This document shows positions 24,683 to 34,153 of a DNA stretch of 58,106 nt, piece after piece. The notes under the pieces are model-generated. The model was given only the letters and a program-made list of their open reading frames with translations, did not search any database and was not told the origin of the DNA. Position 1 is the first letter of the stretch, and the number at the start of each line of letters is the position of its first letter. Origin of the DNA: Candidatus Methanomicula labiotermitis (GTDB taxonomy: Archaea; Thermoplasmatota; Thermoplasmata; Methanomassiliicoccales; Methanomethylophilaceae); assembly GCA_009780575.1 (NCBI GenBank), contig WQZU01000005.1, forward strand, positions 1-58,106. Direction: 5' to 3'. Both the position numbers and the translations under genes were made by a program.

Positions 24683-25766
24683 CCGTCAAAACACGACAAT
24701 GGACAGACTGACGAAGATCGTCGATTCCATTTACAATCAGCTGAATGAAGGAGACATACCGACAATGGATCTCCCTCTCAGATCGAAGAAGAACATAGAA
24801 TTCGATCCGAGGCACAATGTCTGGAAATACGGGGACATGCAGACCAACCGTACATGCAAGACGGTGAAAGGCGCAATGATGATGCTCAGGACGCTTCACA
24901 TGATCGATTTCATTGACGGTATGATAGGGAGCAACCGTTCTTCCACACTGAGAGAGATGTACTACATCTCGGAGGGCTGGGGCAACGGTAAATTCAATTC
25001 GCAGGATGAGAGCAACCTTCTTGCCGAGGATCTTGAGATAGTGTCAACGTGCATGAGAGAGGATTTTAAACTGAGACCGGAAGAAGACGGCGCCAGGGTC
25101 ATCGGTGACATCACGATAGGCGAGGTCAACCGTAAAGGAGAGAAGAAGACCATAAACTGCCGTGACGACGTCGGGGATTCCGGTTACGGTATTCCTTTCA
25201 ACGTGGAAAAGGAGAAGGTCGAGATAAAGTCTGGAAATGCGAAGTTCATAGTTGCGATAGAGACAGGCGGTATGTTCGACAGGCTTGTGGAGAACGGGTT
25301 CGATGAGAAATACGGCGCCCTTCTCGTGCATCTGAAAGGTCAGCCCGCGAGAAGCACAAGAAGATTCATCAAAAGGCTGAACGAGGAACTGAAACTCCCG
25401 GTGACGGTGTTCACCGACGGTGACCCGTGGTCTTTCCGTATCTTTGCGTCGGTGGCCTACGGAGCCATAAAAACGGCGCACATATCCGATTATCTGGCAA
25501 CGCCCACGTCGCAGTTCATCGGCATAACGGCAACGGACATCCTGAATTACAATCTGCCGACAGACAGGCTCAGTGAACAGGACATCGGCGCGCTGAAGAG
25601 CGAACTGACGGATCCGCGCTTCAAGGACGAGTTCTGGGTGTCCGAGATAGAAGCAATGCTCAACATGAAGAAAAAGGCTGAACAGCAGGCGCTGGCAAAG
25701 TACGGTCTTGATTTTGTGACGGATAAATATCTCCCCGATAAACTGACGGAGCTCGGGATACTGTGA
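24672..25766 (+). CDS. top6A: DNA topoisomerase VI, subunit A
   Basis: The DNA-cleaving subunit, a Spo11 relative of 364 residues. The 5Y-CAP domain carries the catalytic Tyr in [12 protein letters not shown] (about residues 94-105). The TOPRIM domain has its Glu in [10 protein letters not shown] and the acidic pair in DGDPWSF. I chose the ATG at 24672 ([13 protein letters not shown]), which overlaps the end of top6B; the longer upstream frame reads through the acidic tail codons in another frame and is spurious. Together with top6B it forms the complete holoenzyme. Confidence 0.97.
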   Translation: MTNDRQNTTMDRLTKIVDSIYNQLNEGDIPTMDLPLRSKKNIEFDPRHNVWKYGDMQTNRTCKTVKGAMMMLRTLHMIDFIDGMIGSNRSSTLREMYYISEGWGNGKFNSQDESNLLAEDLEIVSTCMREDFKLRPEEDGARVIGDITIGEVNRKGEKKTINCRDDVGDSGYGIPFNVEKEKVEIKSGNAKFIVAIETGGMFDRLVENGFDEKYGALLVHLKGQPARSTRRFIKRLNEELKLPVTVFTDGDPWSFRIFASVAYGAIKTAHISDYLATPTSQFIGITATDILNYNLPTDRLSEQDIGALKSELTDPRFKDEFWVSEIEAMLNMKKKAEQQALAKYGLDFVTDKYLPDKLTELGIL

Positions 25767-25800
25767 CCGAAATGGTCTTTAATCGTTGTTACGGATCAAC

Positions 25801-25820
25801 GTTGCCGCTAGCGCGGCAAC
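25801..25820. terminator. Hairpin after top6A
   Basis: A perfect 8-bp stem (GTTGCCGC with GCGGCAAC) and 4-nt loop lie 34 nt beyond the top6A stop. No long T-run follows, so it may be a transcript-end stabiliser rather than an intrinsic terminator. Confidence 0.45.
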
Positions 25821-25882
25821 TGTTTCGGTCAGCGAGGACTTGACCTAAATATATAAATGTCCGTGAGACATGAGGTTTCTCA

Positions 25883-26362
25883 ATGAACAGAAAATGGTTG
25901 TATTTGACCGGCTTGCTCGCATCGATCGGAGGACTGCTGACGCTGTTCCTGCACCGGTTCCTTGATGACGTTTTTTGGACGGTACCCTGGGAGATACCCG
26001 ATCCCGTGTACGGAGAGGACGTGGGCGGCATATTGTCCGGTATACAGGAATGGATCGTGGGCATAACCGATTTCGTACCGATGCTGCTCGCAGCCCTTTT
26101 CATAATATCCGCGCTGATATTCCTGACGTTCATCGTAAGGAGGAGAGCAATATCCATAGACAAGGAGAGGCAGCACTGGTACGCAGCCATATGCAGCTTC
26201 ATAATAGCGATGATATCAATACGCTTCCTGTCGAACACCCAAATGGAGTCATTGATGGATCTCTTCGTCGTTGATCATCTCGGCGTCTGGATGATATTCG
26301 CGTTCGGCGTGGTGATATTCCTGTCGTCCTGCGTTCTCATAGGGAAAGCGAGATCCGAGTAA
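25883..26362 (+). CDS. Small integral membrane protein of unknown function
   Basis: A 159-residue protein with four predicted membrane helices (about residues 6-24, 66-86, 103-121, 131-151). A short extracellular loop (HRFLDDVFWTVPWEIPDPVYGED) separates the first two, and a basic cytoplasmic loop (RRRAISIDKERQH) follows the second. No family recognised. GAGG stands about 8 nt before the ATG. It is monocistronic, between top6A and the convergent lysK. Confidence 0.75.
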   Translation: MNRKWLYLTGLLASIGGLLTLFLHRFLDDVFWTVPWEIPDPVYGEDVGGILSGIQEWIVGITDFVPMLLAALFIISALIFLTFIVRRRAISIDKERQHWYAAICSFIIAMISIRFLSNTQMESLMDLFVVDHLGVWMIFAFGVVIFLSSCVLIGKARSE

Positions 26363-26388
26363 ACCCTTTCACTGCATTTTATCTCATC

Positions 26389-27936
26389 TCAGGCGGACGC
26401 TTCCTTCAGTCTGCGGATGACGAAGTCCTTTTCCATAGTTGCGATGAAATGCCCGAGCCTCGGACCGGACGTACGGTTTATGAATATCTTATACAACGAT
26501 TGAAATCCGCCCTTTGTGCCGATCCCGGAACCCTTTCCTGATTCGGATACGATCGCGTGTATGTCCTCCGCGGTCCACTCTGACGACGAGAGCAACGGGA
26601 CCAGCGATCTTATGTACGATATCTCTCCGGGCGACAGTTTCACGTCAGGCATATCACTGAAAACAGAAAATTTCACGGAATCCGGAGCAAAGCCGTTGAT
26701 CCAGAATCTTATGCTTGATATTCTTTTATTCAAACGTTCAATGTCTTCGGCCGCAGCGTCAATGAAATCGCCGTTCCTCTTGAGAACGGAAACAACACCG
26801 TCAAAGCCGTCAGCCATCTGGACAACGTTCACCAGGTGCCTGTACGGTATGTGTATCGGTTTCCGAACGGGGATCCTGCCATGCATGGATATTCTATACG
26901 CGGCCACGGAATTCTCCTCCGCTTCCGTTGCGCCGCCATCGAAGTAAAGGGATTCCATACGATCGTACTCGTCGGCCATATCAAGTATGCCCATCTCCGA
27001 ATCGTAATCTATATGCCTTTCCGGATTAACGCGCAGGAACGTGTATTTGAGTATCTCAGGAGGAGTCATATTTATCGCATCCATCCCGGTCACCGGCGAT
27101 CCGGTGGATTTGTGCATCTGTCCTTTCCCTTTCAGCTGAACGAACTCATACGGTATTGGTTTGGGTGCCTTACCATCAAAAATTTCGTTCACAATTCTCA
27201 CACCGGTGTCGTAAGACCCTCCGGCGGCCGCATGGTCTTTACCGAACGGTTCCGCCGATATACCGAATATTTTCCATTTTGCGGGCCACTCAAGTCTCCA
27301 TGTCAGTTTCCCGTCTCCTTTTCTTATGTCCGCTTTCCCTTCATGACCGCAGCGGTCGCAGCGGTATTCAACATACGGATATTCGTAAGAGCCGAAGTCA
27401 GGCTGTTTGACGAACTTTCCGCAGACGGGACACAGAGGATTGTATGGCGCATAGTTATTGTTCTTCTCCTTCTGCGCCACTTCCGTCAGGATCTCAATGA
27501 CCTTTTCGCGTCTTACGAACGATGCGTCCGCAGTTTCCGCGAACATTCCCTGTTCATAGAGTTTATGGGTCCACATTATATCGCATTTCACGCCGATGGC
27601 ATCGAGAGTATCCAAGAACGGCTGTATGAAGTAATCCGCATACGTTTCGTATTCGCCGCAAGGACAAGGAATTCTGCATATGGGTTTGCCTACATGTTCT
27701 TCGAAGGAATCCGGAAGGAATGTGTATTTCTTTCTCAGGGGATCGAACGAATCTATGAGATAGATCATCTTGACATCGGACCCTTTGCTCTCCAGGGCGC
27801 TTCTGACGGCCTCTGCGGTTATCGCTTCCCGGAGACTTCCGACGTGTATGTGACCGGTCGGACTTATCCCCGCGGCGATAAGCGGTCTGTCGCATTCTTT
27901 CATGATCCCATCTGCTATTACATCAGCCCAATGCAT
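26389..27936 (-). CDS. lysK: Lysyl-tRNA synthetase, class I
   Basis: Charges tRNA-Lys; the class I form is typical of archaea. The 515-residue protein has the HIGH-like motif SPTGHIHVGS at residues 25-34 and the KMSKS-like loop KGQMHKSTGS in the middle. A zinc-binding insert has CPCGEY, CPVCGKF and CDRCGH knuckles, and an anticodon-binding helical C-terminus completes it. I chose the ATG at 27936 (MHWADVIADGIM), the conserved archaeal N-terminus, with a TATA-like TATTTAATA about 30 nt upstream implying a leaderless mRNA. An open frame of 28 codons upstream is not conserved-looking. Confidence 0.96.
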   Translation of the reverse strand: MHWADVIADGIMKECDRPLIAAGISPTGHIHVGSLREAITAEAVRSALESKGSDVKMIYLIDSFDPLRKKYTFLPDSFEEHVGKPICRIPCPCGEYETYADYFIQPFLDTLDAIGVKCDIMWTHKLYEQGMFAETADASFVRREKVIEILTEVAQKEKNNNYAPYNPLCPVCGKFVKQPDFGSYEYPYVEYRCDRCGHEGKADIRKGDGKLTWRLEWPAKWKIFGISAEPFGKDHAAAGGSYDTGVRIVNEIFDGKAPKPIPYEFVQLKGKGQMHKSTGSPVTGMDAINMTPPEILKYTFLRVNPERHIDYDSEMGILDMADEYDRMESLYFDGGATEAEENSVAAYRISMHGRIPVRKPIHIPYRHLVNVVQMADGFDGVVSVLKRNGDFIDAAAEDIERLNKRISSIRFWINGFAPDSVKFSVFSDMPDVKLSPGEISYIRSLVPLLSSSEWTAEDIHAIVSESGKGSGIGTKGGFQSLYKIFINRTSGPRLGHFIATMEKDFVIRRLKEASA

Positions 27937-28100
27937 GTTATCGGACCGTGCTATACGCCCTTTATTAAATATGTTTTCGGTATTTTGATCAATTTCTTGA
28001 CATTCTGTCTCAAACGGCATTCTTTGTTTTTCGGAAGATCTTCATTCCGAATGCGGCTGTTCAGATGTTTACCGATTTGAAAAACACATCAATCGATACG

Positions 28101-28365
28101 TTTATATTGCTGTCCGCTGTGATAATGATGCCGAACCGATGATGGGATCCGATACGTGAAGATCCGTGATACGGGGCGGCGTACAGAGGTCCCGTAATTA
28201 GGGTCCTTGCGGTAGCCGCGATGTTATTTCGCCCGGCAGTGACCGGAAGACAACCCCGGGACCCGACACACATCCCCGGCGGGGTCAGTGTTCAGAGGCC
28301 GGTGTCATCATCGGACGATGAAAGAACGTGTTATCGCCGGGGGACACATTGTGTTCGCTTTTCCA
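28101..28365 (+). ncRNA. Candidate structured non-coding RNA, class not identified
   Basis: This 450-bp gene-free gap contains a GC-rich block that can fold into nested helices: GCGGC/GCCGC (28176-28180 with 28215-28219) enclosing AGGTCCC/GGGTCCT (28187-28193 with 28201-28207); CCCGG/CCGGG (28232-28236 with 28256-28260); and a long-range CCCCGGCG/CGCCGGGG (28274-28281 with 28335-28342) around a smaller TCATC/GATGA hairpin. A TATA box (TTTATATT, 28101-28108) places a transcript start near 28130, and the block ends before CTTTTCC (28348-28354). I could not match it to SRP RNA (no AGCAG-type helix 8 loop), RNase P RNA or a riboswitch. Orientation rests on the TATA box. Confidence 0.45.
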
Positions 28366-28390
28366 TTGATATGATTTCGGTTCACACACG

Positions 28391-29086
28391 TTACACATAA
28401 AGACGAAGCCTTTTCAGCCAATCCTCCGCTTCCTTATACTGAGGATGCAGACGCTCAAGCGTGCGGAAATCCGGACCGTGCTTCCGGCCGAACGGGTCGA
28501 ATCCTTTCTTTATATGTATCAACTCGTGATAAAGCACAAAATCGGAAACGAACTCGGGTATGGACGGATCATCGAACACCGACGATATCGTTACGACCTT
28601 CATCAAAACAGAACAGTATCCGACACGTTTGACATTCGGCTGTTTTGTCCAGTTGATAACCGTATCGACGTCGCGTTTCACAAGACCGAGTCCTTCCAGC
28701 CGATCATACGATCCATTGAGATCTATGTATTTACCGACAGGAGTTCTCGTCACGTTGCGGCATCTTGACAGATATACGGATTGCTTGTTCCTGACGAATT
28801 CGTCCGCCGTGATCCAGCTGATGAACGCTTCCGGATAATCGTCTTCTTTCCCCGAGATCCTGGAGAATATCATCTTCGCCAATTCTTCAAGAACGTCAGG
28901 CGGTGCATCCTTCGTGTAATCGCTCACTTCAAAGTCGGCCCATCCGTTGCTTCTGGACCATTTCACTTTGAATTCCTTGAATTCCCTGAATTCCGCGCTC
29001 ACGGAATCATATCCGTAAGATTTACCGGCTGCACCGAAAGATTCGCGCAGCGTCCTGTCCGCATCCGTATTCTGCATTTTATTCAT
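28391..29086 (-). CDS. SprT/DUF45-like zinc metallopeptidase
   Basis: A 231-residue protein whose C-terminal half is a zincin of the SprT/YgjP (DUF45) type. It has HELIHIKKG (about residues 189-197) and the downstream GRKHGPDFRTLE, where the second His in H-G-x-x-F is the third zinc ligand. The N-terminal half is charged and without a known domain. Such proteins act as intracellular proteases, some on DNA-protein crosslinks, but the substrate here is unknown. An ATG at 29077 is an alternative start. It is divergent from the AhpD-like gene. Confidence 0.85.
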   Translation of the reverse strand: MNKMQNTDADRTLRESFGAAGKSYGYDSVSAEFREFKEFKVKWSRSNGWADFEVSDYTKDAPPDVLEELAKMIFSRISGKEDDYPEAFISWITADEFVRNKQSVYLSRCRNVTRTPVGKYIDLNGSYDRLEGLGLVKRDVDTVINWTKQPNVKRVGYCSVLMKVVTISSVFDDPSIPEFVSDFVLYHELIHIKKGFDPFGRKHGPDFRTLERLHPQYKEAEDWLKRLRLYV

Positions 29087-29192
29087 GATAGGTCCACGCA
29101 GATGCTTTTAGTTAAAGGCAGAGATTACAGTTAAACTACATACCGTACGCTGTGACCGCAGTAATATATTATACGCACGGCAATTCCTGTCC

Positions 29193-29576
29193 ATGTGTCA
29201 AACAAAGACTGAAGAAGAGTTGACGAAAGACATGCTGAACAGCATTGAAAAAGAATACGGATTCATACCGCTTGTCAATGAAGTTCTGTCAGAACGCCCG
29301 GATCTTTTCATTCCTTCCGTCAACATAGGCAGATCGGTATTCTACGGAAAATGCGAACTCGGAAGGAAGATGAGACATCTGACCGCTTTGGCGGCGGCCG
29401 CTGCAAAAGGCTCCGAGCATTGTATGTCGGTGCACATGCAGCTTGCCGCCAAGGCCGGTGCAACAAAGAACGAGATCATTGAGACGATGCAGATCGCAAG
29501 CGTCGTTTCCATGACGCACGCGCAATCCTACGCGTTCCGCAGGTTCAAGGAGATGTTCCCGAGATCCGACAAATGA
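29193..29576 (+). CDS. Carboxymuconolactone decarboxylase/AhpD-like protein
   Basis: A 127-residue all-helical protein of the CMD/AhpD family. The core motif is GSEHCMSVHMQLAAKAGAT, which keeps only one Cys of the usual CxxC, so a peroxidase-reducing activity is less certain than in AhpD. The N-terminal MCQTK adds a second Cys. A TATA-like TAATATATTATA ends about 22 nt upstream, so the mRNA is probably leaderless. It may share a transcript with the HesB-like gene 80 nt downstream. Confidence 0.85.
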   Translation: MCQTKTEEELTKDMLNSIEKEYGFIPLVNEVLSERPDLFIPSVNIGRSVFYGKCELGRKMRHLTALAAAAAKGSEHCMSVHMQLAAKAGATKNEIIETMQIASVVSMTHAQSYAFRRFKEMFPRSDK

Positions 29577-29656
29577 ACGCGGCATCCAGGGTCAGCTCAT
29601 GGGATCAATCAGATTCAGTTATATACTGTTGTTCGGTTCCGTTGGATAGTGATACA

Positions 29657-29983
29657 ATGGTAACGGTAACTGCAGATGCGGCCAAGTTCATTTCCGAACT
29701 TCTTGAGAAGAACAAGAAGGCCGGATACGGCGTAAAAATATATCTTGCGGGGATGTCATGTTCCGGGCCCCAGTTCGGAATGTCATTCCAGGAGAAAGCG
29801 GAAGACGGCGACAAGGTCACGGAAGGGGACGGCTTCTCTCTTTTCTATGACAATGAGACTGCCGAGGAACTCGATGAGTGCATCATCGAATTCGTTGACG
29901 ATCCCAATTTCGGAACCGGCCTGACGATACACAACCCTAATATGAAGGGATGCGGATCGTGCGGCAGCGGCGGATGCAGTTGA
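29657..29983 (+). CDS. HesB/IscA-like Fe-S-associated protein
   Basis: A 108-residue HesB/IscA-fold protein, seen in MVTVTADAAKFISELLEKN, the VKIYLAGMSCSGPQFGMSF strand-turn and the DPNFGTGLTIHNP region. Canonical A-type carriers have Cys in three positions with a terminal CGC; here the tail is a Cys/Gly-rich CGSCGSGGCS, and a single Cys lies in the central turn, as in the methanogen HesB-like subgroup. A role in Fe-S or sulfur handling is inferred. I chose the ATG at 29657 because homology begins there; an upstream in-frame ATG overlaps the preceding gene. Confidence 0.85.
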   Translation: MVTVTADAAKFISELLEKNKKAGYGVKIYLAGMSCSGPQFGMSFQEKAEDGDKVTEGDGFSLFYDNETAEELDECIIEFVDDPNFGTGLTIHNPNMKGCGSCGSGGCS

Positions 29984-30016
29984 ACATTTCAGCGAAACCG
30001 CACCCGGTCTTTCATA

Positions 30017-30054
30017 TCAGGCGCGGAATGCGTTTTCCGTCAGGCCGCGCCTGA
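30017..30054 (+). terminator. Long hairpin after the HesB-like gene
   Basis: A perfect 10-bp stem (TCAGGCGCGG, 30017-30026, with CCGCGCCTGA, 30045-30054) with an 18-nt loop lies 34 nt after the stop codon. No T-run follows. Probably a transcript-end structure. Confidence 0.5.
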
Positions 30055-30067
30055 CATTGTACGGAAA

Positions 30068-30089
30068 GCCGCCCTCCGGAGAGGGCGGC
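30068..30089. terminator. Bidirectional hairpin between convergent genes
   Basis: GCCGCCCTC and GAGGGCGGC form a perfect 9-bp stem around CGGA. It lies 12 nt beyond the stop codon of the minus-strand surface-protein gene and is followed on that strand by TTTCC. Confidence 0.6.
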
Positions 30090-30100
30090 GTATCTTCCGA

Positions 30101-33100
30101 TCACCGTTTCTTCATCCAGACGATCCCTCCGACAACCAATGCGGATATCGCCGCGGCGGCGACTATGAAGATGAGCATATTATCGCCGTCATCTCCGTCC
30201 GTCTTGATCGTGACGCCTCCTGCCGCTTCTATGGAACCGCTGATGCTTTTCACATACGCGGCACCGCCGATCGTACCCTCGCCTGCCGTCACATGTCCGG
30301 CGTCAAGGTCTCCGCTTATGCTGAGAACTCCCAGAACGCTGATGTCTCCGGCATTGACGTCTCCGTTCACGTCAAGATCGCCTTCAATGGCCATGCTGCC
30401 CGCGAAATCTATGGAATCGGCTTCAAGGGAACCCTCGATCGTGAGTTTGGAATCAGCATCGGTCGATGTCAGTGTTCCGACGGTCACGGTGTCGCTGTCT
30501 ATGCTGCTGTTTCCGCTTATCTTCAGATTGTTCACTTCGATCGATTGTGCGGACATTTTGCTGTTCGTCATCTCAATGCTTCCCTTGCCGGTTTCCCCGC
30601 TGCCCATGAATTCGATCTCCGTTATGTGTTTCGCATTGAGGGTCACATTGTTAATGATGAGCGTACCGTCGTTCGTAACAATGTCGCCTATGTTCACGGT
30701 ACCGTTGGTCCATGTGACCGTTGCACCCGGCCTGAATGACAGGTCCGCGTTCAGATAGAACAATGCGCCTCCGAGATTATCGGCAAACGATCCGACTGCG
30801 ATAAGAAACCCGTATTCTCCGGATGCCGACACTTGCGCAAGCGATGCGAATCTTTTGTTAAGGTCGTACGGGTGACTGCTCCAGTAGTAGTAACCGCCGG
30901 CTATGTTAATGGTGAACTCCCTCTTGTTCTCCTTATTGGTGATCGTGCTTACCGCAAGAACTGTGAATCTGTATTCACCAATGTCCTTCGGTGTTCCGGA
31001 TATGACTCCGGTGGATCCGTTCAACGCCAATCCGGGAGGAAGGACTCCTTCGCCGTAGAGATGGTAGCTTATCGCTCCCGCCGCTCCGCCTTCCAAGGAT
31101 GCCGATACCGAATACGAATACGGTTTACCGAATTCGCCGTTCGCGACCGTCACGGTGTTCATCACAACGGCAGCCGCGATCCATTTCAAATATAACGTGA
31201 TGTTATCGTTTACCTGCGTTACTCCGAACACGAACTCCTTCGTGCCTTCACTGTCGACGTACCATTTGCCGTCGTTGTTGTATCCGGCCTTGGTCCATGT
31301 GCCCGCAGGCGCGGTCAGAACGGAACCTGCGCGAACATCAACATAATTCACGGCCGTTCCGGCGCCTCCGTTCAGATTGAATGTTATTGTGCACATCTGC
31401 ACAAATCCGACAGCGATCGGATCGCCCATGGAATTGTTCGCTGCGAAACCTTTCCAGTCTCCGGTGCCGATGGAACCTCCCGAGGATCCGATGGCAACGA
31501 ATCCGCCGCCGGACAGCGCCGCCACTCCGAAGAACTCATCAATGCCGTTTCCGCCGAAATTGTATATCTGTCTTATGTTGCCGTCGCTGTCATATACGAC
31601 AACGATGGCATCATAATATCCTCCTTTGCTTGTAAGGCCGGTAAGATCGCCGGTGCCGAATGAGTCCACACATACGTACCCGACCGCGACTATGTTGCCA
31701 TTCGGCAACACTGCAACACCGTAGAAGTAATCATAGCTCTCTCCTCCGAAGGCCCTTACCCAGTCCTTCTCGTATTTTCCTCCCGCGTAACTGAATTTGA
31801 CTATTATCCCGTCAGACTCGCGGTCCGTTAATCCGTCATCGATCCAAAGCGACACATCCCGTGAGAATCCGACAACAGCGAATCCGCCGTCGGGTGTTGC
31901 CGCAACGCCGTAGAAGTAATCGTCGCCTCCTCCGCCGAAATGGTCTTTCCATACGATGTTGCCGTTATTGTCATAAACAACGGCGATACCGTATTCCATA
32001 TTGGAGTCGCCGAGATAAATGCCGGTCCAGTTGCCGGTGCCGAACGAGTCCTCATATGAGGTTCCTACAGCAACGATGTTACCATTCGCTAAAACAGCAA
32101 CGCCGTAGAAGTAATCATAGCTCTCTCCTCCGAAGGCCCTTACCCAATCCATCTCATATTTTCCGCCCGCGTAACTGAATTTGAGTATTATACCGTCAGA
32201 TCCGCGGTCCGTTAACCCGTCATCGATCCAAAGCGACACATCATACGAGAACCCGACGACAGCGAACCCGCCGGCGGGTGTTGCCGCGACGCCGTAGAAG
32301 TAATCGTCGCCTCCTCCGCCGAAATGATCTTTCCATACGATGTTGCCGTTATTGTCATAAACAACGGCGATACCGTATTCCATATTGGAATCACCGAGCT
32401 GAGGACCGGTCCAGTCTCCGGTGCCGAACGAATCCTCATACGAGGTTCCCACGGCAACGATGTTGCCATTCGGCAACACTGCAACTCCGCGGAAGAAATC
32501 ATCGCTCTCCCCTCCGAAATTCCTAAACCATTCGATCTTTCCGTTCTTATCATATTTAACAATAAGAGCGTCCGATCCTCCCCATCCCGCGTTGCCTCTG
32601 CCGAATCGGTCGGAATACCCGACCGCGACGAATCCGCCGTCGGGTGTTGCCGCCACTGCGCTGAATTCGCCGCGGTATCCGTCGTTATGACACTCCCATT
32701 TCTTTTCGCCGTCACCATCGAACGTGATGATCCAGGCGGATTCACGATATCCGACCGCAGCGAATCCGTTTTCCGTTGCGGCCACTCCGTAGAAGCTGTA
32801 TCTCTCATACCACGATTCATTGATCGGCAGAGCCCATTCAACCTCAGCGCCTTCATTTCCGGCAACGTATTTGACCGCGACCGCGTCATATCCGTTATGG
32901 CCGACCGCAATTATGCTGCCGTCGGGCATAACCGTGACTCCGAAGAAAGAATCATCCCTGGTTCCTCCGAAATTGTATGCCCATTCGACCGTAAATCCTC
33001 CGGAATCTTCATCGAATATGTATTTGACGATTATCGCGTCATGATTTCCCCCTTTGGCGTAGACTCCGTTCCAATCCTTACTGTTGAATGAATAATATGA

Positions 33101-34153
33101 GGAATTTCCGACCGCAGCGAATCCGCCGTCGGGTGTTGCCGCAACGCCGTAGAAGAAGTTGTAGTAAATCCCTCCGAAGTTGTTTTTGTACACTATAGTG
33201 TCGTATATGCTCTTGCCGAACACGACAACGACCGCATTCTCATGTCCTTTGGCTTCGAAACCATACCAGTTGCCGTTGCCGATCGAAGCTGAGTATGATA
33301 TTCCGACCGCGACGATATTACCGTTGGGCAACACGGTAACATCCTTGAATACGTCAATACCCGATCCGCCGAAGTACGTTCCTCTTTTCTGCTGGCCGGT
33401 TGCCTCATACTCGACGATGATAGCATCCTGTCCTCCCCGTCCCGCATAATTGACCCAATCTCCGGTCTGGAATGATTCCGCCGCCGATGATCCCACCGCG
33501 ACGATATTACCGTCGTAAGTTATCGCCACTCCGTAGTAGTGGTCATCGCCTACTCCGCCGGTGTTCTTCTTCCATACTACGTTTCCTTCCTCAGAGAAGA
33601 CAACGACGGTAGCGTCCCATCCTCCTCTGCCGGTGAAACCGGTCCAGTCGCCGGTGCCGAATGTTTCTTCGGATGATGAACCCGCAGCAACGATATTGCC
33701 GTTGGGCATCACGGTGACCGCGCGGAACACATCATCGCCGTATCCGCCGAAGTTCTTCTTCCACTCTATTTTTCCATCTTTATCATACTTGATTATGAGC
33801 GCATCACTGTTCCCGCCGCTTGGATTATGTAAATTCAGACCGAACGATTCTTTCATTGAATAACCGACCGCAACGAATCCGCCGTCGGATGTTGCCGCAA
33901 CACCGTAGAAAACATCGTCTCCGTCTCCGCCGAAGTTGTCTTTCCACTCGATGACAACATTCATGCCGGAAACCGAACTCACACCTAAAGATCCGTCACG
34001 GTCATCGCGATCATTCACGCTCGCGCCGATCACTCCCGCAAACGCTGAGAACAGTAATGCGAAGGAGACCAAAAAAACAATTCCCTTTGAACGGGATTTT
34101 CTTTTCCTTCCGTTCATATCATCTCTTTGAAAGTGCTTCAATAATCCGCTCAT
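30101..34153 (-). CDS. Giant surface-anchored adhesin-like protein with 14 propeller-type repeats
   Basis: A 1350-residue secreted protein. A basic N-terminus (MNGRKRKSRSKG) precedes a hydrophobic signal helix (about 25-45). About 14 repeats of 47-66 residues follow, each with a core like WxxNFGGxGDDxFYGVAATPDGGFVAVGYS and a DAIIVKYDxxGN edge, suggesting beta-propeller blades. Then come an InlB/Listeria-Bacteroides-type repeat (TFNLNGGAGTAV...), a putative Ig domain (LPPGLALNGSTGVISGTP), a polymer-like stretch of 'G-D-L-D-x-G-x-V' turns, and a C-terminal membrane helix ending WMKKR. This is the plan of gut-methanogen adhesin-like proteins; ligand unknown. GGAGAGGG precedes the ATG at 34153. 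Minus-strand TATA elements lie at about 34258-34251 and 34240-34231. Confidence 0.9.
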   Translation of the reverse strand: MSGLLKHFQRDDMNGRKRKSRSKGIVFLVSFALLFSAFAGVIGASVNDRDDRDGSLGVSSVSGMNVVIEWKDNFGGDGDDVFYGVAATSDGGFVAVGYSMKESFGLNLHNPSGGNSDALIIKYDKDGKIEWKKNFGGYGDDVFRAVTVMPNGNIVAAGSSSEETFGTGDWTGFTGRGGWDATVVVFSEEGNVVWKKNTGGVGDDHYYGVAITYDGNIVAVGSSAAESFQTGDWVNYAGRGGQDAIIVEYEATGQQKRGTYFGGSGIDVFKDVTVLPNGNIVAVGISYSASIGNGNWYGFEAKGHENAVVVVFGKSIYDTIVYKNNFGGIYYNFFYGVAATPDGGFAAVGNSSYYSFNSKDWNGVYAKGGNHDAIIVKYIFDEDSGGFTVEWAYNFGGTRDDSFFGVTVMPDGSIIAVGHNGYDAVAVKYVAGNEGAEVEWALPINESWYERYSFYGVAATENGFAAVGYRESAWIITFDGDGEKKWECHNDGYRGEFSAVAATPDGGFVAVGYSDRFGRGNAGWGGSDALIVKYDKNGKIEWFRNFGGESDDFFRGVAVLPNGNIVAVGTSYEDSFGTGDWTGPQLGDSNMEYGIAVVYDNNGNIVWKDHFGGGGDDYFYGVAATPAGGFAVVGFSYDVSLWIDDGLTDRGSDGIILKFSYAGGKYEMDWVRAFGGESYDYFYGVAVLANGNIVAVGTSYEDSFGTGNWTGIYLGDSNMEYGIAVVYDNNGNIVWKDHFGGGGDDYFYGVAATPDGGFAVVGFSRDVSLWIDDGLTDRESDGIIVKFSYAGGKYEKDWVRAFGGESYDYFYGVAVLPNGNIVAVGYVCVDSFGTGDLTGLTSKGGYYDAIVVVYDSDGNIRQIYNFGGNGIDEFFGVAALSGGGFVAIGSSGGSIGTGDWKGFAANNSMGDPIAVGFVQMCTITFNLNGGAGTAVNYVDVRAGSVLTAPAGTWTKAGYNNDGKWYVDSEGTKEFVFGVTQVNDNITLYLKWIAAAVVMNTVTVANGEFGKPYSYSVSASLEGGAAGAISYHLYGEGVLPPGLALNGSTGVISGTPKDIGEYRFTVLAVSTITNKENKREFTINIAGGYYYWSSHPYDLNKRFASLAQVSASGEYGFLIAVGSFADNLGGALFYLNADLSFRPGATVTWTNGTVNIGDIVTNDGTLIINNVTLNAKHITEIEFMGSGETGKGSIEMTNSKMSAQSIEVNNLKISGNSSIDSDTVTVGTLTSTDADSKLTIEGSLEADSIDFAGSMAIEGDLDVNGDVNAGDISVLGVLSISGDLDAGHVTAGEGTIGGAAYVKSISGSIEAAGGVTIKTDGDDGDNMLIFIVAAAAISALVVGGIVWMKKR
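31721..32488 (-). repeat. 384-bp tandem duplication inside the surface-protein gene
   Basis: The blocks 31721-32104 and 32105-32488 are near-identical at DNA level and encode the same two-blade unit of 128 residues (a SYEDSFGTG blade and a DVSLWIDDGLTDR blade). A less similar continuation follows. The low divergence points to recent expansion in frame. Confidence 0.8.

Noticed and set aside
28101-28365. SRP RNA or RNase P RNA
   Set aside because: A GGAA-containing loop is present, but the flanking bases do not form the helix 8 pattern with AGCAG, and no RNase P conserved regions were found.
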